DNA of 64,000 nucleotides from Roseimaritima multifibrata (GCF_007741495.1 NZ_CP036262.1:2604001-2668000), one strand, 5' to 3'; numbered from the stretch's first letter, positions 34,560 to 44,224 are shown. The notes: generated from the sequence alone by a model not told the origin. A program made the numbers and translations.

Positions 34560-35877
34560 CGCGAAGCTTCAGGCTCATTTCCGTCAGCTTTTCGCGGACT
34601 TCGGTAAGGCTGGTCACACCGAAGTTCTTGCACTCAAGCATTTCGTCGCCCGTCTTGCGGACCAGTTCACCAATGGTGTTCAGGCCAAGGCGGACCATGC
34701 ATTTACGGGCTCGAACCGAAAGGTTCAGGTCCGAGATCGGACGGTCAAGCAAAGCTTGTTCGTCGGCCGACATGTGCGAAGTATCGATCGGTGGATCGGG
34801 TGACTTTTTCTCGTGAGCAAACTGACCCAGGGAAAGTCCCTTGCCGGTCAGCATTTCGCGAATTTCGTACAGGCTGGTTTCGCCAAAGTTCTTACTGGCC
34901 AGCAGCTCGGCTTCGGAAGTTCGGGTCAGATCCCCAAGGGTATCGACGCCCATCTTCTGCAAGCAGTTACGGCTACGGACGGAAAGTTCGAAGTTAGCGA
35001 CCGGCAGGTTCAGTACTTGAGCCAAGCGATCGTTGCGACGTTGGGTTTCTTCGTCGTACAGGACGTTGCCCTGCGCCGAAGCGTCTTTCATGTAGAGGGT
35101 TGCTTGGGGGTGATCTGGATAGCATTCCAGAATTCGCCGGTAGCAGACCTGAGCCCGATCGAACTGATTTCGATCTTCGTACAGGATTCCCAGGTTGATC
35201 AAGACACCAACACCGGTAGGAAATCCGGCCGCGGCTCGCTCGTACATCGCGATCGCTTCGTCATCGTTTCCGTTGCGATCGTTTTCCAAGGCCAACCCAA
35301 ACAATGCTCCGGCATGACCTTCGTCAATCTGGAGGGCTCGTTCGTAGTGGTTGATCGCTTCCGCTTTTTTGTCACCGATTGCGGCGACGGTCGCGGCGCG
35401 TTGGTATTGGTATTCAGCGGTCTGTTCGATGGGGCCGAACATATCGTCCAGGATGTTCATCGAACCTTCGAGGTCACGCATGTACCGTTTCGTTTCCGCA
35501 ACGGCAAGTTTGCACTGATCCTCGTCGTAACCCGCTTTGCGGGCCGCTTCGTATTGGGTGAGGGCCACGTCATATTCGCCCAGTTCGAAAGCGCAGCGTC
35601 CCAGGTAAAACTGGGCAAGTGCTCCACCATCGGAACTGCTAAGCGTCTCGCGAGCCGCTTTGAAGCGACCCAGGAGAAGTTGACAGACACCAAATTTGGT
35701 CTGAGTCGCCGGACTACGGTCGGTTTCCTGTTCCATTTGGTTCACTGCATCGCGCAGTTCACCAAAATGAATGAAATCCGAGGCGATAGCCGTGCGGATG
35801 TTGGCGATCTCTTGGGGACCAAAAGAAGTGTTCGACAGGACGACTTCTTTTAAATCAAGAACTTCGGCTTCAGCCAT
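34552..35877 (-). CDS. TPR protein with two C-terminal RNA polymerase alpha-CTD domains
   Basis: Residues of about 35-265 form TPR-like helix pairs ([39 protein letters not shown]). Residues 290-350 and 378-439 are two copies of the alpha-CTD fold: [20 protein letters not shown] and [20 protein letters not shown], each followed by a helix-hairpin-helix segment [14 protein letters not shown] or [14 protein letters not shown]. These match the E. coli alpha-CTD (VRSANCLKAE..., LGKKSLTEIKDVL) closely. The protein lacks any alpha N-terminal domain, so it is not RpoA. It may bind DNA or regulators, or compete with RNA polymerase. It sits upstream of tgt with an 8-bp overlap, downstream of a tRNA gene. 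Confidence 0.88.
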   Translation of the reverse strand: MAEAEVLDLKEVVLSNTSFGPQEIANIRTAIASDFIHFGELRDAVNQMEQETDRSPATQTKFGVCQLLLGRFKAARETLSSSDGGALAQFYLGRCAFELGEYDVALTQYEAARKAGYDEDQCKLAVAETKRYMRDLEGSMNILDDMFGPIEQTAEYQYQRAATVAAIGDKKAEAINHYERALQIDEGHAGALFGLALENDRNGNDDEAIAMYERAAAGFPTGVGVLINLGILYEDRNQFDRAQVCYRRILECYPDHPQATLYMKDASAQGNVLYDEETQRRNDRLAQVLNLPVANFELSVRSRNCLQKMGVDTLGDLTRTSEAELLASKNFGETSLYEIREMLTGKGLSLGQFAHEKKSPDPPIDTSHMSADEQALLDRPISDLNLSVRARKCMVRLGLNTIGELVRKTGDEMLECKNFGVTSLTEVREKLTEMSLKLRGD

Positions 35878-35938
35878 GGTTCGTGAGGCTCCGGTAGACT
35901 CTGGGACTGGAAAACAGCCGTAAATAGGAGAGAGATAA

Positions 35939-36012
35939 AGCCAGCGGTGGGATTTGAACCCACAACCCTCGCATTACGAATGCGATGCTCTGCCAATTGA
36001 AGCTACGCTGGC
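35939..36012 (-). tRNA. tRNA-Thr (anticodon CGT)
   Basis: Reading the minus strand from 36012 gives an acceptor arm gccagcg paired with cgctggc, a D arm gctt...gagc with a TTGG loop, anticodon stem tcgca/tgcga with the loop ttcgtaa (anticodon CGT, reading ACG threonine codons), variable loop and a T arm gtggg-ttcaaat-cccac. The discriminator base is T (U) and CCA is not encoded. It is 62 bp upstream of the TPR/alpha-CTD gene and in the same direction. Confidence 0.95.
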
Positions 36013-36206
36013 AAATCGACAGAAAGTTTTTCTATCTTTCTGCGAGCCCAAGAGAATACTAATTCTAGCCCCTTTTCGTCAATAGCCTCAGGAATCGGCA
36101 TTCCGCATTGACGAATAGGGGGGAAATTTCGTAATGAGCAAGAACTCTGAATCCTCATTTTAACAAACGTTGAAATTTGTTCACGTCCCTTCGCCGAGTC
36201 AAAGTT

Positions 36207-38006
36207 ATGTCTGCATGGATGCCGACACCCTCCACTAGCCACTCTCGATCTCGTCAGGATGGGGGGCGACGTTGCCTTCCGCTGGTTTCCCATGCCTGGT
36301 CGGCAGTTGCGATTGCATGCATGGTGTTTACGCTCAGCGGATGCTCCTTGTTTAGAGGGGACAGTGAAAAGGATGGTGCCCTTGAGGATTTGCTGGTCGT
36401 TCCAGACCCCCCCGAAAAAATCGGTGAAGCGGCCCTGCCGTACGGATTGACCTACGCTCGCGTCCAAGGGGTGGGAGCCGTCAAGGGACTGAACCGGACC
36501 GGAGCTCCCGCGTTGCCCTCGGAGTACCGTGACCGTTTGATCGCGGAAATGAAAACTCACAATGTCGCAGACCCCGACGGGTACCTCGAATCGGATCTCA
36601 CCGCATTGGTGATCACCGAGGCGATCATGTCGCCGGGCGTTAAACGTGGCGATCGCTTGGATATTTTAGTGACGGTTCCTTCCCGGTCGGAAGTGAAGAG
36701 CCTTCAAGGTGGTTGGTTGATGCCTTCACGTTTGCAGGAAATGAGACGATTGGATGTGGTTCGCTCTAGCAATGTTGCGGTGACAGGAACCGGCCCGGTA
36801 TTGGTCCGTAGCTTGCACGACAACAGCGGCGAAGAAATGCAACGAACGGCAACGATCTTAGGCGGAGGCGTCGCCCAGGTGGACCGTCCGGTCGGCTTGG
36901 TCATTCGCCCTCAATATCAACATGCTTTGCTTTCCAGAGAATTCGCCAAAGTCATTAACCAACGATTTTACTTCTTTGACGGATCTTCGCGGCGAGGCAT
37001 CGCGACCGCTCGCGAGGATGATTTCATTGAACTGGACGTGTTGCCCCGCTACGAAGAAAACGTCCACCGCCTGATCGCCGTGGTTCGTGCAATGAATGTG
37101 CAACCGCACGCGGGCGGTCTGCGAGGGCAGTTGGAATCGCTTGATAAAAAATTGAAAGAACCGACGACCGCAGCCGATGCGGCACTCAGCTTGGAAGCGA
37201 TTGGTTCCGACTCCGTCCCGCTGTTGGTCGAAGCCCTGAAGACACCGGATGATGAAATTCGATTCTATGCAGCGGAAGCCCTGGCATACTTGGATGAAGC
37301 GGTAGCGATCGAACCGCTTGCGGAACTGGCCCGAACCGAATCGGCATTCCGTTACCCAGCCCTCAAAGCCCTGCAGGGAATGCCGCAGAATGCCGCGGCA
37401 CAGGCACTGCGTGGCTTGATGAATGATCCAAACAACGAAGTCCGCTACGGAGCCTTTACGGCACTCCGAAAACGTCCCGATTCGGCCGATCTGGTCGGAG
37501 GCCAACGATTCGGCGATGGCTATTACCTGCACACCATTCCCTCGACCGCCGACCCTCTGGTCGCTGTCGGGCTGGGGCATCGGCCCGAAATTGTAATGTT
37601 CGGCAGCAGTTTCCCAATTGAATTGACCGAATCGGTTATCAGCAAAGGGGGAATCGTGATGCGAGACGATGGGGATGGAAAAATCAGTCTCAGTCGATTC
37701 CGCGTCGGCGAAGAGGACCAAACGACAAGCGTTCCTGCCAACATCCCAGCGGTATGTGCCGGGTTGTCCGCGATGGGGGCTGGGTACAGCGACTGTGTCG
37801 ACGTTCTTAGTTCACTCAAGGCGAACCACGCGCTCCCCGCTCGTTTCGCATTCGATCCTAGCCCGCGGGCGTTGCGAACTTACTATCGCAACGAGGAGAA
37901 CTTTATCGATCCAAGTGAACCGCCGTCTCTCGCTCCGCACGACATCACGCCGCCAGTGCCAAAAGAAAAGACCTTCTTCGAAAAAATGTCTTGGTGGAGT
38001 GAATAG
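36207..38006 (+). CDS. FlgI-like lipoprotein with inserted HEAT repeats
   Basis: A lipoprotein (lipobox LSGC, Cys about residue 46) of 599 aa. Residues of about 80-240 match the flagellar P-ring protein FlgI: VQGVGAVKGLNRTGAP, the pair ALVITEAIMSPGVKRGDRLD and LQGGWLMPSRL, then GGGVAQVDRPVGLVI. A HEAT-repeat segment follows at about 320-425 (SVPLLVEALKTPDDEIRFYA, AFRYPALKALQGM). The C-terminal part returns to strands (HRPEIVMFGSSFPIELTES). FlgI normally is a soluble periplasmic protein without HEAT repeats or a lipid anchor, and no flagellar genes are near, so the role may be a P-ring-like envelope ring in another machine. ATG at 36207 is used; 36177 is possible. Confidence 0.82.
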   Translation: MSAWMPTPSTSHSRSRQDGGRRCLPLVSHAWSAVAIACMVFTLSGCSLFRGDSEKDGALEDLLVVPDPPEKIGEAALPYGLTYARVQGVGAVKGLNRTGAPALPSEYRDRLIAEMKTHNVADPDGYLESDLTALVITEAIMSPGVKRGDRLDILVTVPSRSEVKSLQGGWLMPSRLQEMRRLDVVRSSNVAVTGTGPVLVRSLHDNSGEEMQRTATILGGGVAQVDRPVGLVIRPQYQHALLSREFAKVINQRFYFFDGSSRRGIATAREDDFIELDVLPRYEENVHRLIAVVRAMNVQPHAGGLRGQLESLDKKLKEPTTAADAALSLEAIGSDSVPLLVEALKTPDDEIRFYAAEALAYLDEAVAIEPLAELARTESAFRYPALKALQGMPQNAAAQALRGLMNDPNNEVRYGAFTALRKRPDSADLVGGQRFGDGYYLHTIPSTADPLVAVGLGHRPEIVMFGSSFPIELTESVISKGGIVMRDDGDGKISLSRFRVGEEDQTTSVPANIPAVCAGLSAMGAGYSDCVDVLSSLKANHALPARFAFDPSPRALRTYYRNEENFIDPSEPPSLAPHDITPPVPKEKTFFEKMSWWSE

Positions 38007-38055
38007 TCCAGCGGTCAAGTCGCTAACGGTCCCGGCCGGGGTTTGGATTAGATTT

Positions 38056-38130
38056 TCTTAGCGGATCGGCGCGAGCCGACCGGCAAGTACGTAATGATTT
38101 CGGGGCGGTGGCCGGACGGCTTGGGACCGT
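38056..38130. repeat. Diverged REP-like pair before array B
   Basis: ttcttagcggatcggcgcga with agccgaccggc near 38056-38088, and ggccggacggcttgggaccg near 38109-38129, resemble the REP core with changes. Together they can form a loose hairpin downstream of the FlgI-like gene. Confidence 0.5.
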
Positions 38131-38148
38131 GCGATTTAAAAATGAAGA

Positions 38149-38504
38149 AAGTCTGGCTCCCCTCGCCCCTAAGCGAGCTCTTTGGTGTGGACGAAATCTC
38201 TGGTAGTTCGTTGCGTGATCTCTGCCTCTTTGTTTGATTTAGTGGAGCTTGCTTGGGGGAGAGGGGCGGGGGGGGGGGGGGAGATTTCCAGGCGGCGATA
38301 TTGCAGCGAAGACGCGGTGAAAGCCTCGGATTTTAAGCGGTTGTGCCACGCCTTGCCCAACGCTGTCGGCCCCCTCTCCCCCAGCCCCTCTCCCCCAAAA
38401 CAAGCTTTTGAATCGACCTTAATTGAATTAGCTGGCGAACCGTTGATCCAGTATCAAACCTGTTTTAAGCGAGCTTGTTTTGAGGGCGAGGGGAGCCAGC
38501 CTGT
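38149..38504. mobile_element. MITE-like repeat element, copy 4 (array B)
   Basis: Same element as at 21436, with left end aagtctggctcccctcgccc. In place of ctgggggaga it has a run of G (around 38266-38281), a likely slippage change. The right end reads gagccagcctgtcttc as in copies 2 and 5. Terminal repeats are otherwise kept. Confidence 0.75.
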
Positions 38505-38556
38505 CTTCATATATAGATCTCATCGCCTCTCGGTACGTGCGATTTCTTAATAAAGA

Positions 38557-38912
38557 AAGTCTGGCTCCCCTCGCCCCTAAGCGAGCTCTTTGGTGCGGAA
38601 GAAATCTCTGCTAGCTCATTGTGTGATCTCTGCCTCTTTGTTTGATTTAGTGGAGCTTGCTTGGGGGAGAGGGGCTGGGGGAGAGGGGGAGATTTCCAGG
38701 CGGCGATATTGCAGCGAAGACGCGGTGAAAGCCTCGGATTTTAAGCGGTTGTGCCACGCCTTGCCCAACGCTGTCGGCCCCCTCTCCCCCAGCCCCTCTC
38801 CCCCAAAACAAGCCTTTGGATCGTACTTAATTGAATTAGCTGGCGAACCGTTGATCCAGTATCAAACCTGTTTTAAGCGAGCTTGTTTTGAGGGCGAGGG
38901 GAGCCAGCCTGT
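38557..38912. mobile_element. MITE-like repeat element, copy 5 (array B)
   Basis: Starts exactly 408 bp after copy 4 and shares its linker (tctcatcgcctctcggtacg, then gtgcgatttcttaataaag), so element plus linker form one tandem unit. The internal part shares gacgcggtgaaagcctcgg with copy 4. Confidence 0.75.
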
Positions 38913-38964
38913 CTTCATATATAGATCTCATCGCCTCTCGGTACGTGCGATTTCTTAATAAAGA

Positions 38965-39317
38965 AAGTCTGGCTCCCCTCGCCCCTAAGCGAGCTCTTTG
39001 GTGCGGAAGAAATCTCTGCTAGTTCGTTGCGTGATCTCTGCCTCTTTGTTTGATTTAGTGGAGCTTGCTTGGGGGAGAGGGGCTGGGGGAGAGGGGGAGA
39101 TTTCCAGTCGGCGATTTTGCAGCGAAGACGCGGTGAACGCCTCGAATTTCAAGCGATTATGCCACGCCTTGCCCAGCGCTGTCGGCCCCTCTCCCCCAGC
39201 CCCTCTCCCCCAAAACAAGCTTTTGAATCGACCTTAATTGAATTAGCTGGCGAACCGTTGATCCAGTATCAAACCTGTTTTAAGCGAGCTTGTTTTGAGG
39301 GCGAGGGGAGCCAGACT
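38965..39317. mobile_element. MITE-like repeat element, copy 6 (array B)
   Basis: Starts 408 bp after copy 5. It carries its own variants (tttccagtcggcgattttgc, cgcctcgaatttcaagcg). The right end is gagccagactgtcttc, followed by tataaatcgcacgcc, the sequence that also follows copy 3 in array A. A trailing REP half (gcgccgttccgctagga) ends at about 39361. Confidence 0.75.
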
Positions 39318-39404
39318 GTCTTCGTTTATAAATCGCACGCCATTGCGCCGTTCCGCTAGGAATTGGAGTTGCGATCGGCCTCCATTCGCTGCTGACGTCA
39401 CTGC

Positions 39405-40850
39405 TTACAGTAGGTCGGTCAGGACATGCCCGTGGACATCGGTCAAGCGACGATCGATTCCGTTGTGGCGGACGGACAGTCGAGTATGGTCGATGCCCAG
39501 CAGATGCATCGCCGTTGCATGGATGTCGTAGACCTCGGTTTTGTGACCGCGGTCGAGCGGCTTGTATCCCCATAGATCGCTCTCACCGTAGGTCCCGGGG
39601 CGAATCCCCCCGCCGCACATCCAGTTGGTAAACACAAACGGATTATGGTCCCGTCCGAGGCTTCCCTGCGAACAAGGCATTCGCCCAAATTCGGTGGTCC
39701 ACAGGATAAGCGTGTCTTCCAGCAGTCCTCGTTGTGCAAGGTCTTGAATCAGCGCTGAAGCACCATGCGCCATTCCCAGCGCAAGCGGTTCGTGGTCGCG
39801 TTTAACATTTTCGTGACTGTCCCAGTTGCGCCGTGGATGCCCGTTGTCGTTGCCACTCCATACCTGCACAAATCGGACGCCTCGCTCCAGCAGTCGCCTG
39901 GCGATCAAGCATTTGCGCCCAAAGAATTCCTTTTCCGCCGGGACGTTGATTTGATCGTCCGAGACCCCTGGGCCTTGCGAAGACAATCCATAGAGGTCTT
40001 GGATGTATTGCGGTTCATCCGAAACGTCCAACGCATCGGTAGCCGATAACTGCATCGCGGCGGCCAACTGATAGGCATGGACTCGGGCGGCTAAGCGTCC
40101 ATCTTCGGGCCGCTGGTCCGCGTACTGCTGATTCAGTTTCGCCAACGCATCGCGTCCCGCTTGCTCGGTATTGGCGGTGATCGTTGCCGCTTCGGGGGGA
40201 AACAAATCGGCGATAGGTTTCGCGCTTCCCGGACGGATAACGGTCCCCTGATGCTCCGCAGGTAGGAATGCACTTGCCCAGTTCTTTGCCCCGTTGGAAG
40301 CCAATCCGCGGTGGTCTGGCAGGACAACAAAGCTAGGCAGGTTATCGTTTTCGCTTCCTAGTCCATACGAAACCCACGACCCAGCGCTCGGGAAACCAGG
40401 CAGGTTGAACCCGGTTGTTTGCAGTAGCGTTCCCTGGCTATGCACACCCGTTTTGCCGACAACATTGTGGATGAATGCGATGTCATCGACGACTTTTCCC
40501 AAAGGGGCCACGATGTCACTTAACATTTTGCCATGTTCGCCGTAGGGGCGAAATTCCCAAGGGCTTCCCATGGTTGCCCCGGGAGTGCTTTGGAACAGTT
40601 CAACCTTTTCGCCTGGATCCCACGGCGTGCCATGGTGTTTAGTCAGGTAGGGCTTGTGATCAAACGTGTCGACGTGACTGGCGGCTCCTGCCATGAACAA
40701 TTGCACGACCCGTTTGACTCGAGGCGGATGATGCAAGACCGGTGAAGAGGCAGCCGAAGCGGTGATCTCTTTTTGCAAAAGGTCCGCGAGCGCAATTCCT
40801 GCGAATCCGCCTAATCCCTGTTTCAACAAAATGCGTCGTTGTGGATTCAT
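39405..40850 (-). CDS. DUF1501 family protein, second copy in the window
   Basis: A 481-residue exported protein of the same family as the one at 5013 but from another branch. The leader PQRRILLKQGLGGFAGIALA has the twin-arginine-like start. Landmarks include RVKRVVQLFMAGAASHVDTF, VVDDIAFIHNVVGKTGVHSQ, LIARRLLERGVRFVQVWSG and LIWTTEFGRMPCSQG-type residues with the later DHNPFVF. The final HATAMHLLGIDHTRLSVRHN is typical of the sulfatase-like fold. The ATG at 40850 is 1 bp after the stop of the cytochrome/DUF1553 gene, so the two are tightly coupled. Enzymatic function is unproven. Confidence 0.9.
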   Translation of the reverse strand: MNPQRRILLKQGLGGFAGIALADLLQKEITASAASSPVLHHPPRVKRVVQLFMAGAASHVDTFDHKPYLTKHHGTPWDPGEKVELFQSTPGATMGSPWEFRPYGEHGKMLSDIVAPLGKVVDDIAFIHNVVGKTGVHSQGTLLQTTGFNLPGFPSAGSWVSYGLGSENDNLPSFVVLPDHRGLASNGAKNWASAFLPAEHQGTVIRPGSAKPIADLFPPEAATITANTEQAGRDALAKLNQQYADQRPEDGRLAARVHAYQLAAAMQLSATDALDVSDEPQYIQDLYGLSSQGPGVSDDQINVPAEKEFFGRKCLIARRLLERGVRFVQVWSGNDNGHPRRNWDSHENVKRDHEPLALGMAHGASALIQDLAQRGLLEDTLILWTTEFGRMPCSQGSLGRDHNPFVFTNWMCGGGIRPGTYGESDLWGYKPLDRGHKTEVYDIHATAMHLLGIDHTRLSVRHNGIDRRLTDVHGHVLTDLL

Positions 40851-40851
40851 T

Positions 40852-43800
40852 CTATTCAATGTAGGTAAACGGACTGGAGTTCATTAACACACGGCCGAGT
40901 GCCGAACCGCCGTGAACTTTCAAAAGAGGGACCAGCACCGCAAGGTCTTCTTCTGTTGGTGCGCGTCCCCATGCTTGTTGGCAGGCCCACTGAACGGCCG
41001 CTTGTTCGGTGGGAAAGTCCAACGCTTTTAGGCGGACTGCAAACTGGTCTGCCATCGCAATCGAAAGTTGGCTGTTCCACTGCGTCAACGCTTGCAACGC
41101 TGTGGTCGATTCGTCTCGCATCGGGACGCTAATCGATGGGTCGGCACAGTCCAGCGTGGTCAGCATCGGCTGAGGCTGGGAGCGGACGACAAAGCGGTAA
41201 ATACTGCGGCGGTGTGACCGCGGGTCCAGCGGGTCATGCAGGTGGTATTCGTAGTGAGGCGAATGTTGAGGTTTCTCGATGACAAAATCTTGGAAACTTG
41301 CCCCGCCCCGTTGATCGATCTGTAGAACTCCGGCCAACGCCAACATCGAATCACGCAGCTCTTCGGCACTCAGTCGGCGTCGATGGGCCTGCCAGAGATA
41401 ACGATTGTCGGCATCCAAGTCGGCGTTGGCTTCGTCAGTGGTGGCCGCCAAGCGATAGGTTTGGCTGGTCACAAGCAAGCGAATGATTGATTTTAAGGAG
41501 TGGTTCGGATCATCTCGGAGCGTGGCCGCAAGGAAATCGAGAAGTTCGGGATGCGAGGGCAGCATCCCCATCCTGCCGAAATCGTTCGGAGTCCCCACCA
41601 GTGGTTTGCCGAAGGTCCACTGCACCAATCGATTGGCGATCGCACGCCAGGTTAATGGGTTTTCCGGCGAAGTTAGGTACTCTGCAAACGCACCGCGTGC
41701 GGCTTGTTCATCCGTAACAGCGATCCCTTGAAACGGCCAGGATGCTTCGCCCCAGAGGATCGGTCCATCAGGGTGCATCAGGTCTCCAGGGGAACCAATG
41801 TCGCCGCGATGCAATAAGTGGATTGCGCGAGGGGCACCACCGGTCGATCGAAATTGTCCGGCAGGCGAAAATTGAGTGGAAGCTGCGTAGACAAATTCGC
41901 CTTCTGGAAACTGTCCGATTTTTGCTTCTAACGTTTTGGCCTGTTTTTGAATTTCTGTTTGCCGGAGTTCCGCTTGAGGATCGCGGACCTGTTGGACGAA
42001 TTGGTCGCGTTGCTCGAGCAACCGCCAAAGTTCTTGCTGGGCCGAAGCGTCTCGCAGTTCTTGGTAGTAGATCCCATCCACCAAATTGATTTGCCGCCAG
42101 CGTTCCCCCGATTCAATCGAATCGAGTGCCGTGATCGAAGGAGCCGTGGGTAGCTTTTGATCGTCGGTTCCGCCGGACGTTTTGACGTCGCGGTCGATAT
42201 CGAACTCCAGTTCGGCAAGGGCGAAGATGAAGTCGTTTTTTCGTTCTGCAAGTTTCGTGGCGGTCACTCGCAGGTAACGGACGGGGACTCCCTCGCCGGC
42301 AATTTCAACAGGCTTCAATCCAGGGTTCGGCTGGTCGGATGTGGAGGCGTCGTGAAGGAGGCGGACGGTCGCATCCTGAAACAGTGGATCTTGGGAGCCT
42401 TCGACGCGATAGCGGATCGGGAATCCGAAGCCGCCTCCGATCTGGTTGTAATTGTCAAATGCGGCACGCAATCGAATTTTGTCGATTGAAACCACGTCGC
42501 CAAAATCGATTTGGATCCATTTTGCCTCGGCGTTCGATTTCGAAACCTGACTGTGGTACCCATGCTGTGCGGGTGGTTGCTGACCGAATTGGTCTCGCAG
42601 GGCTTTGATTTTTGGATCTAGATCGGCAACCAAGGGGGCCAGTCGAGACTTCGCTTCCGCCGCCAAGCGATTCGATTCCGATTTCAATGCGGCCAGTTCT
42701 GCGACCAACGAATCCCTTTCCTGAAGCTGGTCGGGGGAAAGTCCCGTGTACAAGCGATCGGCTCGATCGACCGCTGCAAAAATCGCATGCCCTTCGTAGT
42801 AATCCTGCATCGATAGCGGATCAAATTTATGATTGTGGCATTGGGCACATTGGATGGTCGTGCTCATGAAGACATTGAAGCAGGCCGCCAGCATTTCGTC
42901 TCGATCTAGATGCTTGGCGATCCGCCCGTCCTGTTTCCCTTCACCGACTTCGACGTGACCAATAAAATCCCAAGGTCCCGCCGCCAAAAAACCAAGGCCG
43001 ACAATTCCGTCAGGCGTTCCTGGGAACAGAACGTCGCCGGCAACCTGTTCTTGGACAAAACGCGAATAGGGTTTGTCGGCGTTGAAACTGGCAATCACGT
43101 AGTCGCGATACGGCCAGGCGTTGGTCCGGAGTTTATCTTTGTCGTACCCATGGGTTTCTGCGTATCGAGCCAGATCCAGCCAATGATGTGCAAATTTCTC
43201 CCCGAAATTATCCGACGCTAACAGGCGATCGACCAATGTCAGCCAAGCGGCTTCGGGATCTGTCTTGCTCTCCTGTAAGAATGCAGCCACTTCATCGCCC
43301 GTCGGTGGCAATCCGGTTAAGTCGTAATAGATTCGCCGTACCAAATTCTCAGGAGAGGCTGTTTGCACAGGAGACAGCCCCTGTTTGGTGTAACCCGCCT
43401 GCACGAAATTATCGACTGGATGAGTGGTTTGGTTGCCTGCCGGCAAAGCGGGACGGGTCAAAGGTTTCAAGGACCACCAATCCAAATCGCTCACAACCGG
43501 ATCGGTCAGGACAACGTCTGACGGCCAGGTCGCTCCTTCCTCGATCCACTGAGCAAGGGTTTTTATCTGTTCGCCGGTCAGGGGGCGTTCATCCTTCGGC
43601 ATTTCCGCTCGTGCGCCGTGGGGAGTGACAAGCGAAATTAAATCACTTTCATCCGGCGAACCTGGCTGGACGTAACCACCGTCGACAAGGTCCTGTGAAG
43701 TTGCCAGCGACAGGCCTCCCTCTGTAACCGAATCATTGTGGCACTGCAGACATCGGTTCTGAAGTAGCGGAGCAACTGATTCCAAGAAAGAAACTTTTTG

Positions 43801-43884
43801 AGCATGCGACTGCTCTGGCAACGTCAACACACAGCAAATCGTAAGCAGTCCGACGGTCGACCATCGGTAGCGTGATAGATGCAC
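40852..43884 (-). CDS. Exported cytochrome / DUF1549 / discoidin / DUF1553 protein
   Basis: A 1010-residue protein. After the signal peptide (YRWSTVGLLTICCVLTLPEQSHA) comes a cytochrome C-like domain with LLQNRCLQCHNDSVTEGGL. DUF1549 follows (VRRIYYDLTGLPPTGDEVAA) with a second heme-like motif IQCAQCHNHKFDPLSMQDYY. A region of about 100-150 residues near the middle (WIQIDFGDVVSIDKIRLRAA, VPVRYLRVTATKLAERKNDF) looks like an F5/8-type C (discoidin) carbohydrate-binding domain. DUF1553 ends the chain (LTWRAIANRLVQWTFGKPLV). The GTG at 43884 is chosen because aagga lies about 10 bp upstream and the signal peptide starts there; the frame extends to 44010. Confidence 0.88.
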   Translation of the reverse strand: MHLSRYRWSTVGLLTICCVLTLPEQSHAQKVSFLESVAPLLQNRCLQCHNDSVTEGGLSLATSQDLVDGGYVQPGSPDESDLISLVTPHGARAEMPKDERPLTGEQIKTLAQWIEEGATWPSDVVLTDPVVSDLDWWSLKPLTRPALPAGNQTTHPVDNFVQAGYTKQGLSPVQTASPENLVRRIYYDLTGLPPTGDEVAAFLQESKTDPEAAWLTLVDRLLASDNFGEKFAHHWLDLARYAETHGYDKDKLRTNAWPYRDYVIASFNADKPYSRFVQEQVAGDVLFPGTPDGIVGLGFLAAGPWDFIGHVEVGEGKQDGRIAKHLDRDEMLAACFNVFMSTTIQCAQCHNHKFDPLSMQDYYEGHAIFAAVDRADRLYTGLSPDQLQERDSLVAELAALKSESNRLAAEAKSRLAPLVADLDPKIKALRDQFGQQPPAQHGYHSQVSKSNAEAKWIQIDFGDVVSIDKIRLRAAFDNYNQIGGGFGFPIRYRVEGSQDPLFQDATVRLLHDASTSDQPNPGLKPVEIAGEGVPVRYLRVTATKLAERKNDFIFALAELEFDIDRDVKTSGGTDDQKLPTAPSITALDSIESGERWRQINLVDGIYYQELRDASAQQELWRLLEQRDQFVQQVRDPQAELRQTEIQKQAKTLEAKIGQFPEGEFVYAASTQFSPAGQFRSTGGAPRAIHLLHRGDIGSPGDLMHPDGPILWGEASWPFQGIAVTDEQAARGAFAEYLTSPENPLTWRAIANRLVQWTFGKPLVGTPNDFGRMGMLPSHPELLDFLAATLRDDPNHSLKSIIRLLVTSQTYRLAATTDEANADLDADNRYLWQAHRRRLSAEELRDSMLALAGVLQIDQRGGASFQDFVIEKPQHSPHYEYHLHDPLDPRSHRRSIYRFVVRSQPQPMLTTLDCADPSISVPMRDESTTALQALTQWNSQLSIAMADQFAVRLKALDFPTEQAAVQWACQQAWGRAPTEEDLAVLVPLLKVHGGSALGRVLMNSSPFTYIE

Positions 43885-44224
43885 AAGGCGTTCCTTGCAA
43901 GCTGGTGGGTGGGGTGGGTAGGCCCAACCTAGTATAGCAGAAACGAATCTCGGTCTGGCGCGAATGTCTTGTCGAAGGTATTGGCGGATCCGAAAGAAGG
44001 GATCACGCACAATCCTGCAAAGAGAATGGCCTTAGAATCGGGGAATGAACCACGGAGGGGCTGCCGGTCAGTCCACGCTCTGGCGAAGTGTCGTTGCGTG
44101 AGTTGAAACCAAACCGGAAACCGTCACTGATTGCTTGCACGTCCCTGGCAACGAAAACCGCGGAAAGCGCCCATTGCGTTGTTTCAATCGGGAATCGGAA
44201 CTTCGCGTTTTCGTTCATTCCATA
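43885..44224. other. Intergenic region between the DUF1553 operon and the oxidoreductase gene
   Basis: About 340 bp in which I see no supported gene. The frame of the DUF1553 protein is open to 44010 but without recognisable content. The ribosome binding site for that gene (aagga near 43895-43900 on the minus strand) and its promoter should lie here. Confidence 0.35.

Noticed and set aside
36207-38006. Annotation as an ordinary flagellar P-ring protein FlgI
   Set aside because: Lipobox, HEAT insert, larger size and absence of flagellar neighbours make a plain FlgI call unsafe, though the FlgI-like domain is clear.
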